A stretch of DNA of 64,000 nt from Tepidamorphus gemmatus (GCF_004346195.1 NZ_SMAK01000012.1:1-64000), one strand, 5' to 3'; positions 20,705 to 30,360 are shown, counted from the stretch's first letter. Made by a program: numbers and translations. Notes: generated from the letters alone by a model not told the origin.

Positions 20705-23656
20705 ATGGCCAAGCACGAGGCTAACGAAGCCTTCGCACTGACGTCGTTCCTGTACGGGACGAATGCGGGATGGATTGAGGATCAATACGCCCGCTACCAG
20801 CAGAACCCCGATCAGGTGGATGCCGGCTGGCGCACCTTCTTCGAGGCGCTCAAGGATGACCGCGACACGGTGATGAAGGAGGCACGCGGCGCCTCCTGGA
20901 AGCGGCCGGACTGGCCGATCCCGATGAACGGCGAACTGGTCAGCGCGTTCGATGCGAACTGGATGCCGCTTGAGAAGGATTTCGGCGCGAAGATCCAGGC
21001 GAAGGCTCAGGCCAAGGGCGTCGAGCTCAGCAGCGAGGCGCTGATGCGCGGCACGCGCGATTCTGTGCGCGCGCTGATGATGATCCGCGCCTACCGGATG
21101 CGCGGCCATCTGGCTGCCAACCTAGATCCGCTGGGGCTGACGCCGCGCGGCAGCCATCCGGAGCTCGACCCGGAATCCTACGGATTCACCGAGGTCGACT
21201 ACGACCGCAAGATCTTCATCGACCATGTTCTGGGTCTCGAATTCGCCACCATTCGCGAGATGCTGGCGATCCTTCGGCGCACGTACTGCAATACGATCGG
21301 CGTCGAGTTCATGCACATTTCCGATCCCGCCGAGAAGGCGTGGATCCAGGAGCGAATCGAAGGACCCGACAAGGAGGTGACCTTCACGCCCGAGGGCAAG
21401 AAGGCGATCCTGAACAAGCTCGTCGAGGCCGAGGGCTTCGAGAAGTTCCTCGATGTGAAGTATACCGGCACCAAGCGATTCGGCCTCGATGGCGGCGAGT
21501 CGATCGTGCCGGCGCTCGAGCAGGTCATCAAGCGCGGCGGCCATCTGGGGCTCACCGAAATCGTCATCGGCATGGCGCATCGCGGCCGGCTGAATGTGCT
21601 CGCCCAGGTGATGGGCAAGCCGCACCGCGCGATCTTCCACGAGTTCAAGGGCGGCTCGGCCTCGCCGGACGACGTCGAGGGGTCGGGAGACGTGAAGTAC
21701 CATCTCGGCGCCTCGTCGGACCGCGAGTTCGACAACAATCGCGTGCACCTGTCGCTGACCGCGAATCCGTCGCATCTGGAAATCGTCGATCCGGTGGTGC
21801 TCGGCAAGGCTCGCGCCAAGCAGGATCAGGCCGGCGATTTCGAGCGCTCGACCGTGCTGCCGCTGCTCATCCACGGAGATGCCGCCTTCGCCGGACAGGG
21901 GGTGGTGGCGGAGTGCTTCGGCCTGTCGGGCCTGAAGGGCCATCGCACCGGCGGCTCGCTGCATTTCATCATCAACAACCAGATCGGCTTCACCACCAAT
22001 CCGCGTTTCTCGCGCTCCTCGCCCTATCCCTCGGACGTCGCCAAGATGATCGAGGCACCGATCCTGCACGTGAACGGCGATGATCCCGAGGCCGTGGTGT
22101 TCGCTGCCAAGGTCGCCATCGAGTTCCGCCAGCGTTTCCACAAGCCGGTGGTGGTGGACATGTTCTGCTATCGCCGCTTCGGCCACAACGAGGGTGACGA
22201 GCCGGCCTTCACCCAGCCGATCATGTACCGCAAGATCCGCGAGCATCCCACGACGCTGCAGATCTATGCCGACAAGCTGATCGCCGAGGGCCTCGTCACC
22301 GCCGAGGAGGTCGAGCGGCTGAAGGCCGACTGGCGAGCCAAGCTCGACGCCGAATACGAGGCCGGGCAGAGCTACAAGCCCAACAAGGCCGACTGGCTCG
22401 ACGGCCGCTGGTCGGGCCTGAAGGTCGCCCAGGACGAGGGGCCGCGCCGCGGCGATACCGGCGTCGCCCTCGACAGGCTGCGCGAGCTGGGCCTGAAGAT
22501 GTGCGAGGTTCCGGAGGGGTTCCGGGTCCATCGGACGATCCGCCGCTTTCTCGACAACCGCCGCAAGATGATGGAGAGCGGCGAGGGCATCGACTGGGCG
22601 ACCGCAGAGGCGCTCGCCTTCGGGACGCTGTGTGTCGAGGGGCACGTCGTGCGGCTGTCCGGACAGGACTGCGAGCGCGGCACGTTCTCGCAGCGCCATT
22701 CGGTGCTCTACGACCAGGAGACCGAAGAGCGCTACATCCCGCTCAACAACCTTTCGCCCGACCAGGCGCGCTACGAGGTCATCAACTCGATGCTCTCGGA
22801 GGAGGCGGTGCTCGGCTTCGAGTACGGGTACTCGCTGGCCGAACCGACGGCGCTGGTCATCTGGGAGGCCCAGTTCGGCGATTTCGCCAATGGCGCGCAG
22901 GTGGTGGTCGACCAGTTCATCTCCTCGGGCGAGCGCAAGTGGCTGAGAATGTCAGGGCTCGTCATGATGCTGCCGCATGGCTACGAGGGCCAGGGGCCGG
23001 AGCATTCCTCGGCGCGGCTCGAGCGCTTCCTGCAGCTGTGCGCCGAGGACAACATGCAGGTCGCCAACTGCACGACGCCGGCCAACTACTTCCACATCCT
23101 GCGCCGGCAGCTGAAGCGGGACTTCCGCAAGCCGCTGATCCTGATGACGCCGAAATCGCTGTTGCGGCACAAAAGGGTTACCTCGACGCTCGCCGAGTTC
23201 GGCCCCCAGTCGTGCTTCCACAGGTTGTTGTGGGACGACGCCGAAGTGCTGAAGGGCGAGCCGATCAAGCTCGTCCCCGACGACAAGATACGCCGGGTCA
23301 TCCTGTGCTCCGGCAAGGTCTATTACGACCTTTACGAGGAGCGCGAGAAGCGTGGCATCAACGACATCTATCTGCTGCGTGTCGAGCAGCTCTATCCGGC
23401 TCCGGTGAAGGCGCTGGTCACCGAGCTCGGCCGCTTCCGGCAGGCAGAGATGGTATGGTGCCAGGAGGAGCCCCGCAACATGGGGGCCTGGAGCTTCATC
23501 GAGCCGATCATCGAGTGGTCGTTGAACCAGATCGAGGCCGACCACCGCAGACCACGCTATGTCGGCCGCCCGGCCTCCGCGGCGACCGCGACCGGCCTGA
23601 TGTCCAAGCACCTCGCCCAGCTCGAGGCCTTCCTCGAGGAAGCCTTCGCCGCCTGA
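20705..23656 (+). CDS. sucA: 2-oxoglutarate dehydrogenase E1
   Basis: A 983-residue thiamine-diphosphate enzyme, the E1 of the 2-oxoglutarate dehydrogenase complex. The N-terminal TSFLYGTNAGWIEDQYARY segment mediates E2 contact. GMAHRGRLNVL, the Mg/ThDP stretch HGDAAFAGQGVVAE, the INNQIGFTTNPRFSRSS block and the FGHNEGDEP motif are intact. YEGQGPEHSSARLERFLQL and the C-terminal EEPRNMGAW region complete the transketolase fold. Length is standard. It is followed by the cognate E2 (40 bases) and E3, so the whole complex is encoded here. Confidence 0.98.
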   Translation: MAKHEANEAFALTSFLYGTNAGWIEDQYARYQQNPDQVDAGWRTFFEALKDDRDTVMKEARGASWKRPDWPIPMNGELVSAFDANWMPLEKDFGAKIQAKAQAKGVELSSEALMRGTRDSVRALMMIRAYRMRGHLAANLDPLGLTPRGSHPELDPESYGFTEVDYDRKIFIDHVLGLEFATIREMLAILRRTYCNTIGVEFMHISDPAEKAWIQERIEGPDKEVTFTPEGKKAILNKLVEAEGFEKFLDVKYTGTKRFGLDGGESIVPALEQVIKRGGHLGLTEIVIGMAHRGRLNVLAQVMGKPHRAIFHEFKGGSASPDDVEGSGDVKYHLGASSDREFDNNRVHLSLTANPSHLEIVDPVVLGKARAKQDQAGDFERSTVLPLLIHGDAAFAGQGVVAECFGLSGLKGHRTGGSLHFIINNQIGFTTNPRFSRSSPYPSDVAKMIEAPILHVNGDDPEAVVFAAKVAIEFRQRFHKPVVVDMFCYRRFGHNEGDEPAFTQPIMYRKIREHPTTLQIYADKLIAEGLVTAEEVERLKADWRAKLDAEYEAGQSYKPNKADWLDGRWSGLKVAQDEGPRRGDTGVALDRLRELGLKMCEVPEGFRVHRTIRRFLDNRRKMMESGEGIDWATAEALAFGTLCVEGHVVRLSGQDCERGTFSQRHSVLYDQETEERYIPLNNLSPDQARYEVINSMLSEEAVLGFEYGYSLAEPTALVIWEAQFGDFANGAQVVVDQFISSGERKWLRMSGLVMMLPHGYEGQGPEHSSARLERFLQLCAEDNMQVANCTTPANYFHILRRQLKRDFRKPLILMTPKSLLRHKRVTSTLAEFGPQSCFHRLLWDDAEVLKGEPIKLVPDDKIRRVILCSGKVYYDLYEEREKRGINDIYLLRVEQLYPAPVKALVTELGRFRQAEMVWCQEEPRNMGAWSFIEPIIEWSLNQIEADHRRPRYVGRPASAATATGLMSKHLAQLEAFLEEAFAA

Positions 23657-23696
23657 CACCGCCACGACCACGACCAGAGCAACGGGACCCTAAAGC

Positions 23697-24938
23697 ATGG
23701 CGACGGAAATCCGCGTACCGACCCTCGGCGAATCGGTGACCGAGGCGACCGTCGGGCAATGGTTCAAGAAGCCGGGCGACACGGTGAGTGTCGACGAGCC
23801 GCTGGTCGAACTGGAAACGGACAAGGTGACTGTCGAGGTGCCGGCGCCCGCGGCCGGAACCCTCTCGGAGATCCTGGTCGAGGAGGGGCAGACGGTCGAG
23901 GTCGGCGCGCTTCTCGCGCATCTGACCGAGGCTGGCGAAGGGCCTAGGCCCGCGGCCGGGGCCGAGGACAAGCCGGCTCCGGCCCGGACGTCCGATGCCG
24001 GGGCGGCCGGGAAGCCGGCCGCTGCACCCGCCGCCGGGAAGGTGGATATGCCTCCCGCTCCGTCGGCCCGCAAGATGATGGAGGAGAAGGGCATCTCCAC
24101 CGATCAGGTCGAGGGGTCGGGCAAGCGTGGCCAGATACTCAAGGAGGACGTGCTGAAGGCGCTCGAGGTGGGCGTTTCGGCCCCCGTCGCGCCCTCCGTC
24201 CCTGCGGCTGCCCGTGCGCCGTCAGCTCCCGCCGACACCGCGCGCGAGGAGCGGGTCAGGATGACCAAGCTGCGCCAGACCATCGCCCAGCGGCTCAAGG
24301 ACGCGCAGAACACCGCCGCCATCCTGACGACGTTCAACGACGTCGACATGGGCGCGGTGATGGATCTCAGGCGCGACTACAAGGACCTGTTCGAGAAGAA
24401 GCACGGTGTTCGGCTCGGCTTCATGGGCTTCTTCGTCAAGGCCGTCATCCAGGCGCTGAAGGAGATTCCCGCCGTCAACGCCGAGATCGACGGCACCGAT
24501 CTGGTCTACAAGAACTACTACAACATCGGTGTCGCCGTCGGGACCGACAAGGGGCTGGTTGTGCCGGTGGTGCGCGATGCGGACCGGATGAGCATCGCCG
24601 AGATCGAGAAGACCATCAACGAGTTCGGCCGCCGTGCCCGCGACGGCAAGCTCGCCATCGAGGATATGCAGGGCGGAACCTTCACGATCTCGAACGGCGG
24701 CGTCTACGGCTCGCTCATGTCGACGCCGATCCTCAATGCGCCGCAGTCCGGCATTCTCGGCATGCACCGGATCGAGGAGCGCCCGGTGGTGCGCCAGGGG
24801 CAGATCGTCGCCCGCCCGATGATGTATCTGGCGCTGAGCTACGACCACCGCATCGTCGACGGCAAGGAAGCGGTGACCTTCCTTGTCCGCGTCAAGGAGG
24901 TCATCGAGGATCCGCAGCGGCTGGTGCTGGATCTGTAG
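23697..24938 (+). CDS. sucB: Dihydrolipoyl succinyltransferase (E2)
   Basis: A 413-residue E2 with one lipoyl domain (residues 2-77; lipoyl lysine Lys43 in ETDKVTVEV), an Ala/Pro-rich linker, a peripheral subunit-binding domain (about 120-157, with [11 protein letters not shown] and [13 protein letters not shown]) and the catalytic domain. The active-site [13 protein letters not shown] is intact. [19 protein letters not shown] marks the succinyl rather than the acetyl enzyme. It is flanked by sucA and lpdA. The stop codon runs into a 15-bp tandem duplication. Confidence 0.98.
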   Translation: MATEIRVPTLGESVTEATVGQWFKKPGDTVSVDEPLVELETDKVTVEVPAPAAGTLSEILVEEGQTVEVGALLAHLTEAGEGPRPAAGAEDKPAPARTSDAGAAGKPAAAPAAGKVDMPPAPSARKMMEEKGISTDQVEGSGKRGQILKEDVLKALEVGVSAPVAPSVPAAARAPSAPADTAREERVRMTKLRQTIAQRLKDAQNTAAILTTFNDVDMGAVMDLRRDYKDLFEKKHGVRLGFMGFFVKAVIQALKEIPAVNAEIDGTDLVYKNYYNIGVAVGTDKGLVVPVVRDADRMSIAEIEKTINEFGRRARDGKLAIEDMQGGTFTISNGGVYGSLMSTPILNAPQSGILGMHRIEERPVVRQGQIVARPMMYLALSYDHRIVDGKEAVTFLVRVKEVIEDPQRLVLDL

Positions 24939-24966
24939 GACGGGGGTCGGAAGGACGGGGGTCGGA
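24937..24966. repeat. Perfect 15-bp tandem duplication after sucB
   Basis: AGGACGGGGGTCGGA occurs twice back to back (24937-24951 and 24952-24966), with the first copy starting inside the sucB TAG stop. It looks like a recent slippage or duplication event in the 96-base sucB-lpdA spacer. No function is apparent. Confidence 0.85.
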
Positions 24967-25034
24967 CAGGTAGCCGGCGCCCGGGCAACGGTCGCGCCGC
25001 CGGCCGCGGCGTTCACAATCGAGAGGCTCTCCCA

Positions 25035-26438
25035 ATGTCCACCTATGATCTCGTCGTCATCGGTTCCGGCCCGGGCGGCTATGTCTGCGCGATCCGTGCG
25101 GCACAGCTCGGCATGAAGGTCGCGGTGGTGGAGAAGATGCCGACCTATGGCGGCACCTGCCTCAACATCGGCTGCATTCCCTCCAAGGCGCTGCTCCATG
25201 CCTCCGAAAAGTTCCACGAGGCGGGCCACGCGCTGGAGGCGCTCGGCGTGAAGGTCGGCATGCCGAAGCTCGACCTGAAGGCGATGATGGCCCACAAGGA
25301 CGCGACGGTCGAGGCCAACGTCAACGGCGTCGCCTTCCTGTTCAAGAAGAACAGGATCGACGGCATCCGCGGCATCGGGCGCATCGTCTCGGCCGGCAAG
25401 GTCGAGGTGACGCCCGATAAGGGTGACAAGCAGACGCTCGAGACCAAGGCGATCGTGATCGCCACCGGCTCCCAGTCTGCCCGTCTCAAGGGCATCGAGA
25501 TCGACGAGAAGCGCATCGTCACCTCAACCGGCGCGCTGTCGCTTGCCAGGGTGCCCGGCAAGCTGATCGTGGTGGGGGCCGGTGTGATCGGCCTCGAGAT
25601 GGGTTCGGTATGGTCGCGGCTCGGCTCCGAGGTGACGGTCGTCGAGTATCTGGACCGTATCCTGCCGGGCATGGACGGTGAGGTCGCCAAGCAGTTCCAG
25701 CGGATCCTGCAGAAGCAGGGCTTCACCTTCCGGCTCGGGGCCAAGGTCACTGCCGTTGACAGCAGCGGCAAGCTGCTGAAGGTGTCCGTGGAACCGGCCC
25801 AGGGCGGCGCGGCCGATACGCTGGAGGCTGATGTCGTGCTGGTCGCCATCGGCCGTGTGCCCTACACGCACGGCCTCGGGCTGGAGGAGGCCGGCATCCA
25901 GCTGGACGAGCGCGGCCGCGTCAGGACGGATGCGCACTACCGCACCAATGTCGAAGGCATCTATGCCATCGGCGACGTCATCGCCGGGCCGATGCTGGCC
26001 CACAAGGCCGAGGACGAGGGTATCGCCGTTGCCGAGATCATCGCCGGCCAGGCGGGCCACGTGACCTACGACGCGATCCCCTCGGTCGTCTACACCTCGC
26101 CCGAGGTCGCGTCGGTCGGCCGGACCGAGGAGGAGCTCAGGACGGCCGGCATCGCCTACTCGGTCGGCAAGTTCCCGTTCACCGCGAATGGGCGGGCGCG
26201 GGCCATGAACCAGACCGACGGCTTCGTGAAGATCCTCGCCGACAAGACGACGGACCGGGTGCTCGGCGCCCACATCATCGGGCCGGTGGCGGGCGAACTG
26301 ATCGCCGAGCTGGCGGTGCTGATCGAGTTCGGTGGCTCCTCCGAGGATCTGGCGCGTACCTGTCACGCCCATCCGACGCTGTCCGAGGCGATCCGCGAAG
26401 CAGCACTCGGCGTCTCCCGGCGCGCGATCCACATCTGA
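25035..26438 (+). CDS. lpdA: Dihydrolipoyl dehydrogenase (E3)
   Basis: A 467-residue flavoprotein disulfide oxidoreductase that reoxidises lipoamide for the 2-oxoglutarate complex. The FAD motif GSGPGG (10-15), the redox disulfide Cys42/Cys47 ([13 protein letters not shown]), the NAD motif [11 protein letters not shown] and the C-terminal catalytic His-Glu pair ([15 protein letters not shown]) are all present. Position directly after sucAB indicates the copy dedicated to this complex. A stem-loop lies about 38 bases past the stop. Confidence 0.97.
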   Translation: MSTYDLVVIGSGPGGYVCAIRAAQLGMKVAVVEKMPTYGGTCLNIGCIPSKALLHASEKFHEAGHALEALGVKVGMPKLDLKAMMAHKDATVEANVNGVAFLFKKNRIDGIRGIGRIVSAGKVEVTPDKGDKQTLETKAIVIATGSQSARLKGIEIDEKRIVTSTGALSLARVPGKLIVVGAGVIGLEMGSVWSRLGSEVTVVEYLDRILPGMDGEVAKQFQRILQKQGFTFRLGAKVTAVDSSGKLLKVSVEPAQGGAADTLEADVVLVAIGRVPYTHGLGLEEAGIQLDERGRVRTDAHYRTNVEGIYAIGDVIAGPMLAHKAEDEGIAVAEIIAGQAGHVTYDAIPSVVYTSPEVASVGRTEEELRTAGIAYSVGKFPFTANGRARAMNQTDGFVKILADKTTDRVLGAHIIGPVAGELIAELAVLIEFGGSSEDLARTCHAHPTLSEAIREAALGVSRRAIHI

Positions 26439-26475
26439 GCCGGCGCCGTCCTGACGGTCACCGCGACGATCCGGC

Positions 26476-26501
26476 GACACCCCGTTCGGCACGAGGGTGT
26501 C
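26476..26501 (+). terminator. Stem-loop after lpdA
   Basis: GACACCC (26476-26482) pairs with GGGTGTC (26495-26501) around 12 bases, 37 bases past the lpdA stop. No T-run follows. Its 3' arm overlaps the insertion-sequence-like repeat that begins at 26498, so it may instead be a product of that sequence. Confidence 0.35.
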
Positions 26502-26547
26502 ACCCATGTCTCAGGTACAAACTGTTACCCATGTCCCCGGGTCGTAC
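26498..26547. repeat. Two imperfect 25-bp repeats resembling an IS end
   Basis: TGTCACCCATGTCTC at 26498 and TGTTACCCATGTCCC at 26523 begin two adjacent 25-base units that agree at most of their first 18 positions. Tandem TGTnACCCATGTC units resemble, from memory, the terminal sequences of IS481-family elements in proteobacteria. No transposase is nearby, so if this is an IS end it is a remnant. It lies between lpdA and the 3' end of tRNA-Arg. CCCCGG/CCGGGG (26535-26552) can also form a hairpin. Confidence 0.4.
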
Positions 26548-26557
26548 CGGGGAAGAC

Positions 26558-26634
26558 TGGCGGCCCGGGAGGGACTCGAACCCCCGACACCCGGTTTAGG
26601 AAACCGGTGCTCTATCCTGCTGAGCTACCGGGCC
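26558..26634 (-). tRNA. tRNA-Arg (anticodon CCU)
   Basis: On the minus strand the acceptor stem GGCCCGG/CCGGGCC, TAGCTCAG D-arm, anticodon loop TTCCTAA, T-arm GGTTCGAGTCC, discriminator G and encoded CCA are clear. Anticodon CCT reads AGG, a rare arginine codon in this GC-rich genome. Length is 77 bases with CCA. An IS-like repeat flanks its 3' end; tRNA 3' ends are common integration sites, but no integrase or duplicated tRNA end was found. Confidence 0.96.
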
Positions 26635-26943
26635 GCTGCCGTCATCGTCTAACCCGTCAGGCACCGGACAATCAAGCACGGCCAAGCACGGCCAAGCCAA
26701 GCACGGGCACGCCCTGACGGGCGCCGACAGAGAAGCCCTCATATCGGCGGGCGCTTGCCGGACCTGCGCAGTCCGGCGTGACGTTCCGGATCATGGATCG
26801 GACGTCAGGCAGATGCGCGGTTGCTGCCCGCAAGTCCCGGCCCGGTGCGGCGTGAAGGAGCCTTGATGTCGGCCACCTCCCGCCGGACAATCGGGCGGCC
26901 GGCAGGGCACCGGTGACACAGGTGTCGCAGGGAAGGTCTGGCG
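26635..26943. other. 309-base gap upstream of tRNA-Arg, with short repeats
   Basis: No coding region is supported. AAGCACGGCC occurs twice in tandem (26674-26693) with a partial third copy at 26699. These are enclosed by a 9-bp inverted repeat, CCCGTCAGG (26652-26660) and CCTGACGGG (26712-26720). The tRNA-Arg promoter (minus strand) and the promoter of the SNase-like gene (plus strand) should both lie here but no strong hexamers stand out. Confidence 0.4.
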
Positions 26944-27771
26944 GTGGCGTGGTGGCGGTTCCCGGGGCTGTGGGGAATGTCGAGGCTGCCGGCAGCTGCA
27001 GTGGCGGTGATGATCATCGCCCTCGAGGGTGGTGCGGTGGCCTGTCCGACCGGCCCGGTCGAGACGGTGCAGGTGGCCGAGGTCATATCGGCCACCGAGC
27101 TTCGCCTCGCGGACGGCCGCCGGATCCGGCTTGCGCAACTGCTGATCGAACCGGCCGCTGCCGGGGAGTCTGCTGCGCGGATCGCCGCTGCGGCGCAACG
27201 GAGCGTGGCGGAGGCTGTCGCGCAGGTTGGCGGTCGGCTTGCAATCCGGACGCTCGCCGCACGCCCGGATCGGCATGGACGGATCCCGGCCAATGTCGAG
27301 ACACCGGGCCGGGGCGGCGGTTGGCTGCAGGGTCGGCTGGTCGAGTCGGGACTTGCGCAGGTCTCGGCGTTGCTGGATGATCCGACGTGCATCGGCGATC
27401 TGTTGCGGCGCGAAGCGGCGGCGCGATCAGAACGCAGGGGACTTTGGTCGACCGAGATCGGCACTATATGGCAGGCGGGAGACCCGGGCGCGCTTGCGGC
27501 GCGCACCGGTCACTTCGCCATTGTGGAAGGTCGCATCGTGTCGGTAGGGGAACGCCGACGGAGGACATATCTCAATTTCGGCGTGAACTGGGTGGAGGAT
27601 TTCACCGTTCTGATCGAGGCGGATGACCTGCCGCGGCTGCAGGCCGCCGGGTTGGTCGTCGGCGATCTTGAAGGACGATGGGTGCGCGTACGCGGATGGA
27701 TCCGGGACGACAGGGGACCGGCCATCCGGATCACGCATCCGGGGCAGCTGGACATTGTCGGAACGCGGTGA
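26944..27771 (+). CDS. SNase-like (thermonuclease-fold) exported protein
   Basis: A 275-residue protein with an N-terminal hydrophobic export segment (LPAAAVAVMIIALEGGAVA) followed by a staphylococcal-nuclease-like OB fold: VAEVISATELRLADGRRIRLAQL, then RPDRHGRIPANV and EAAARSERRGLWS. The C-terminal third (HFAIVEGRIVSVGERRRRTYL, FGVNWVEDFTV, GRWVRVRGWI) is a second OB-like module seen in alphaproteobacterial homologues. The complete catalytic Arg/Glu/Arg set of SNase is not obvious, so nuclease activity is uncertain. The GTG at 26944 has GGAAGG upstream; an ATG at 26977 is possible. It overlaps the following protease gene by 17 bases. Confidence 0.75.
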   Translation: MAWWRFPGLWGMSRLPAAAVAVMIIALEGGAVACPTGPVETVQVAEVISATELRLADGRRIRLAQLLIEPAAAGESAARIAAAAQRSVAEAVAQVGGRLAIRTLAARPDRHGRIPANVETPGRGGGWLQGRLVESGLAQVSALLDDPTCIGDLLRREAAARSERRGLWSTEIGTIWQAGDPGALAARTGHFAIVEGRIVSVGERRRRTYLNFGVNWVEDFTVLIEADDLPRLQAAGLVVGDLEGRWVRVRGWIRDDRGPAIRITHPGQLDIVGTR

Positions 27772-29269
27772 TCATACAGCCTGTCTGAAGCGGAGCTGGC
27801 GCGGTCTGGCGGCGGCGACGCTCGCCCTAGCGCTGTCAGCGTGTTCGGGCGGCAGCCTGACCGATGCCGAGTCGACCGTCCTGCCGACCATCACGCCGCC
27901 GACCCGGCCGTCCGTGGCTTCATCCGGCTTCGATGCCCGGGAGATCGCGCTTGGCCAGCGCGAGCATCCGAAGATCGTGGCCGCCTTCGGCGGCACCTAT
28001 GTGGACCCGGATCTGCAGCGCTTCCTCGACACGATGGTCGCCGATCTGGCGAGGGTTTCCGAGCGGCCGGACCTCAGCTACACGGTGACGGTGCTGAATT
28101 CGCCGTCCATCAACGCCTTTTCGCTGCCCGGCGGCTACGTCTATGTGACGCGCGGCCTGCTGGCGCTGGCCAACGACACCTCGGAGATCGCCAACGTGCT
28201 GGCGCACGAAATGGCCCACATCACGCAGCGGCATGCGATCCAGCGCGAGCAGCAGGCGAGTTCCGTCGCGGTGATGAGCCAGGTCGTCACCGACGCGATC
28301 CGCGACCCCGAGACCGGTCAGGCCGCCCTCGCATTGACCAAGGGGCGGCTGGCGCAGTTCTCCCGCCAGCAGGAGCTTGACGCCGACGTGATCGGCATCA
28401 GGACCGCCGCCAAGGCCGGTTACGATCCAGAAGGCTCGGTCAACTTCCTGCGCGCGCTGGAGCGGCAAACGGAGCTGCATTCGCGTGTGCTCAACCAGGC
28501 CTACGATCCCGGCCGGGTTGACCTGTTCGCAAGCCATCCGGCGACGCCGCAGCGGATTCTCGCCGCCGAGCGCGAGGCTCAGCAGGTGGCCCGCACGACG
28601 GAATTCCGCCGCGACAGGGCTGCCTATCTCCGCGTGATCGACGGGCTGCCGTTCGGCGACGATCCGCGCGAGGGCTTCGTGCAGGGCCGCACCTTCGTGC
28701 ATCCGCAGCTCGGCATCACGTTCACCGCCCCCGAAGGCTATGGGCTCGAAAATACCTCACGGGCCGTTGTGGGCTTCTCGCAGGCCGGCGACATCATCCG
28801 GTTCGACGCCGTCAGCGTGCCGGCGAGCGTCAGCCTGACCGAGTATCTGGCCACCGACGCCGTGCGCGGCGGTCAGGTCACGCAGATCGAACCGATGACG
28901 ATCGGCGGACTGCCGGCGGCGACAGCGACGGTGACGAGCGAGGGGTGGAGCTTCAAGGTCGCGGCGATCCGCGGGCAGGGGGCGAGGGTCTACCGGTTCA
29001 TCCTGGCCACGCGCGACCTCAACGCGGAGCGCGAGCGTGAGCTGCTGACCTCAGCGCAGAGTTTCCGGATCGTGCCGGAGGAGGTGGCGCGCCGCATCCG
29101 CCAGCAGCGCATTTCGGTGGTCCAGGTCGCGCCCGGCGACACGGTCGAGACGATGGCGAACCGCATGGCGTTCGACGATCATCGCATCGAACGATTCCGG
29201 GCGCTCAACGGACTGTCCCCGGGAGATCGTCTCAGTCCCGGCCAGCTCGTCAAGATCGTCGTGCAGTGA
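27755..29269 (+). CDS. M48 lipoprotein metalloprotease with LysM-like tail
   Basis: A 504-residue BepA/YfgC-type zinc protease. The lipobox LALSAC places the lipidated cysteine at residue 30. HEMAH (151-155) and Glu207 (QQELDAD) are the zinc ligands and catalytic Glu of M48. SHPATPQRI is the usual downstream block. The C-terminus (about 455-504, VQVAPGDTVETMANRM and DRLSPGQLVKIV) looks like a LysM module, suggesting contact with peptidoglycan. Relatives degrade or help assemble outer-membrane proteins. No ATG or GTG gives a sensible signal peptide; the TTG at 27755, inside the end of the SNase-like gene, is the best start, so the two are probably translationally coupled. Confidence 0.88.
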   Translation: MSERGDHTACLKRSWRGLAAATLALALSACSGGSLTDAESTVLPTITPPTRPSVASSGFDAREIALGQREHPKIVAAFGGTYVDPDLQRFLDTMVADLARVSERPDLSYTVTVLNSPSINAFSLPGGYVYVTRGLLALANDTSEIANVLAHEMAHITQRHAIQREQQASSVAVMSQVVTDAIRDPETGQAALALTKGRLAQFSRQQELDADVIGIRTAAKAGYDPEGSVNFLRALERQTELHSRVLNQAYDPGRVDLFASHPATPQRILAAEREAQQVARTTEFRRDRAAYLRVIDGLPFGDDPREGFVQGRTFVHPQLGITFTAPEGYGLENTSRAVVGFSQAGDIIRFDAVSVPASVSLTEYLATDAVRGGQVTQIEPMTIGGLPAATATVTSEGWSFKVAAIRGQGARVYRFILATRDLNAERERELLTSAQSFRIVPEEVARRIRQQRISVVQVAPGDTVETMANRMAFDDHRIERFRALNGLSPGDRLSPGQLVKIVVQ

Positions 29270-29305
29270 CACTGGCCACCGCGCACGCGCAGGCGCGGCA
29301 GTGTC
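29268..29305. terminator. Shared hairpin between convergent M48 protease and rpoH
   Basis: GACACTG (29268-29274) with CCGCGC (29279-29284) pairs with GCGCGG (29293-29298) and CAGTGTC (29299-29305), a 13-bp stem interrupted by a four-base bulge. It begins inside the M48 stop codon and lies 42 bases beyond the rpoH stop on the other strand, so it may act in both directions. No T-run is present. Confidence 0.45.
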
Positions 29306-29346
29306 CCTAGAGCGCCGTCCTCGCGGCGTCGCGGCTCACCACGTCG

Positions 29347-30210
29347 TCAGATCAGCGCGCCGGCGTCCGGTTCCTGATCGATCAGCGCGGCGCGCAGCTT
29401 CTCCAGGGCCCGGCTCTCGATCTGGCGGACGCGTTCCTTCGAGATGCCGAGCGCCAGGCCGAGAGCCTCCAGCGTCGCGCCTTCCTCGCGCAGCCGCCGC
29501 TCGCGCACGATCCGCAGCTCGCGCTCGGTGAGGACTTCCAGCGCCGCCCGCAGCCGCCGCCTACGCTTCTCGCCATCGATCGCCTCGCCGACCGTCTCGT
29601 CCTGCAGGGGTGCGTCGGAGACGAGGAAATCCTGACGCTCGGCGCTGCCCTCGGACTCGATGGCCGGCGCATTCAGGCTGGTGTCGGGCGCCGACAGGCG
29701 GGCATCCATCATCGCCACGTCGCTTTCCGAGACGCCGATCGCCTCGGCGATGCGTCGATGCAGTTCCTGTTCCGACAGCGGTGACGGCCCCTGGCCGAGC
29801 TTTGCGCGCAGGCGACGCAGGTTGAAGAACAAGGCCTTCTGCGTCGAGCTGGTTCCGCCGCGTACGATCGACCAGTTGCGCAGGATGTAATCCTGGATCG
29901 AGGCGCGGATCCACCAGGTCGCATAGGTCGAGAAGCGGACGTCACGGTCCGGCTCGAACCGGGCCGCCGCCTCCAGCAGTCCGACATGGCCCTCCTGGAT
30001 CAGGTCGGACATGGCGAGGCCGAAATGCCGGAATCGCGCGGCGATGGCGATCACAAGGCGCATGTGTGCGTGGGTCAGCCGGTGCAGGGCCGCCTCGTCG
30101 CGGTCGTTGCGCCAGCGCTGGGCGAGCAACTGCTCCTCGTCCTTGTCCAGGTAGGGCGCGTTCATGGCCGCCCGGACGAAGCGGCGACGAGGACTCATGG
30201 TGCTCTGCAT
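29347..30210 (-). CDS. rpoH: RNA polymerase sigma-32 factor RpoH
   Basis: A 287-residue sigma-70-family heat-shock sigma factor. Region 2 (MSDLIQEGHVGLLEAAARFEPD and FSTYATWWIRASIQDYILRNW) is strongly conserved. The RpoH-specific box appears as STQKALFFNLRRLRAK, which separates it from RpoD-type factors. Region 4 ends in a helix-turn-helix (LEALGLALGISKERVRQIESRAL). Alphaproteobacteria often carry two RpoH proteins; which paralogue this is cannot be settled here. It follows carD on the minus strand with an intrinsic terminator between them. ATG codons at 30210 and 30198 are both possible. Confidence 0.93.
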   Translation of the reverse strand: MQSTMSPRRRFVRAAMNAPYLDKDEEQLLAQRWRNDRDEAALHRLTHAHMRLVIAIAARFRHFGLAMSDLIQEGHVGLLEAAARFEPDRDVRFSTYATWWIRASIQDYILRNWSIVRGGTSSTQKALFFNLRRLRAKLGQGPSPLSEQELHRRIAEAIGVSESDVAMMDARLSAPDTSLNAPAIESEGSAERQDFLVSDAPLQDETVGEAIDGEKRRRRLRAALEVLTERELRIVRERRLREEGATLEALGLALGISKERVRQIESRALEKLRAALIDQEPDAGALI

Positions 30211-30293
30211 GGCGTCACATCCACCGGATGGCGAGTTGTGTCTCCGTAGAGATTACGTGCGAGGCACCGGCACGGTTCATTGCATCAAACCAG

Positions 30294-30322
30294 AAAAGCC
30301 GCCCGGCTTGAAGCCGGGCGGC
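30294..30322 (-). terminator. Intrinsic terminator of carD
   Basis: On the minus strand GCCGCCCGGCTT pairs with AAGCCGGGCGGC in an almost loop-free 12-bp GC-rich stem, followed directly by TTTTCTGG. It lies about 40 bases past the carD stop and is the most convincing rho-independent terminator in the window. Confidence 0.85.
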
Positions 30323-30360
30323 CCGCATTGCTGGCATGCGCCTGTAACAGTCGCGTTATG

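Noticed and set aside
21122-22699. 525-residue minus-strand open frame inside sucA
   Set aside because: Antisense of a conserved E1 coding region, no independent motifs or ribosome site.
26558-26634. tRNA-Arg as an active genomic-island attachment site
   Set aside because: No integrase, no duplicated tRNA 3' end and no accessory genes within reach; only the short IS-like repeat remains.
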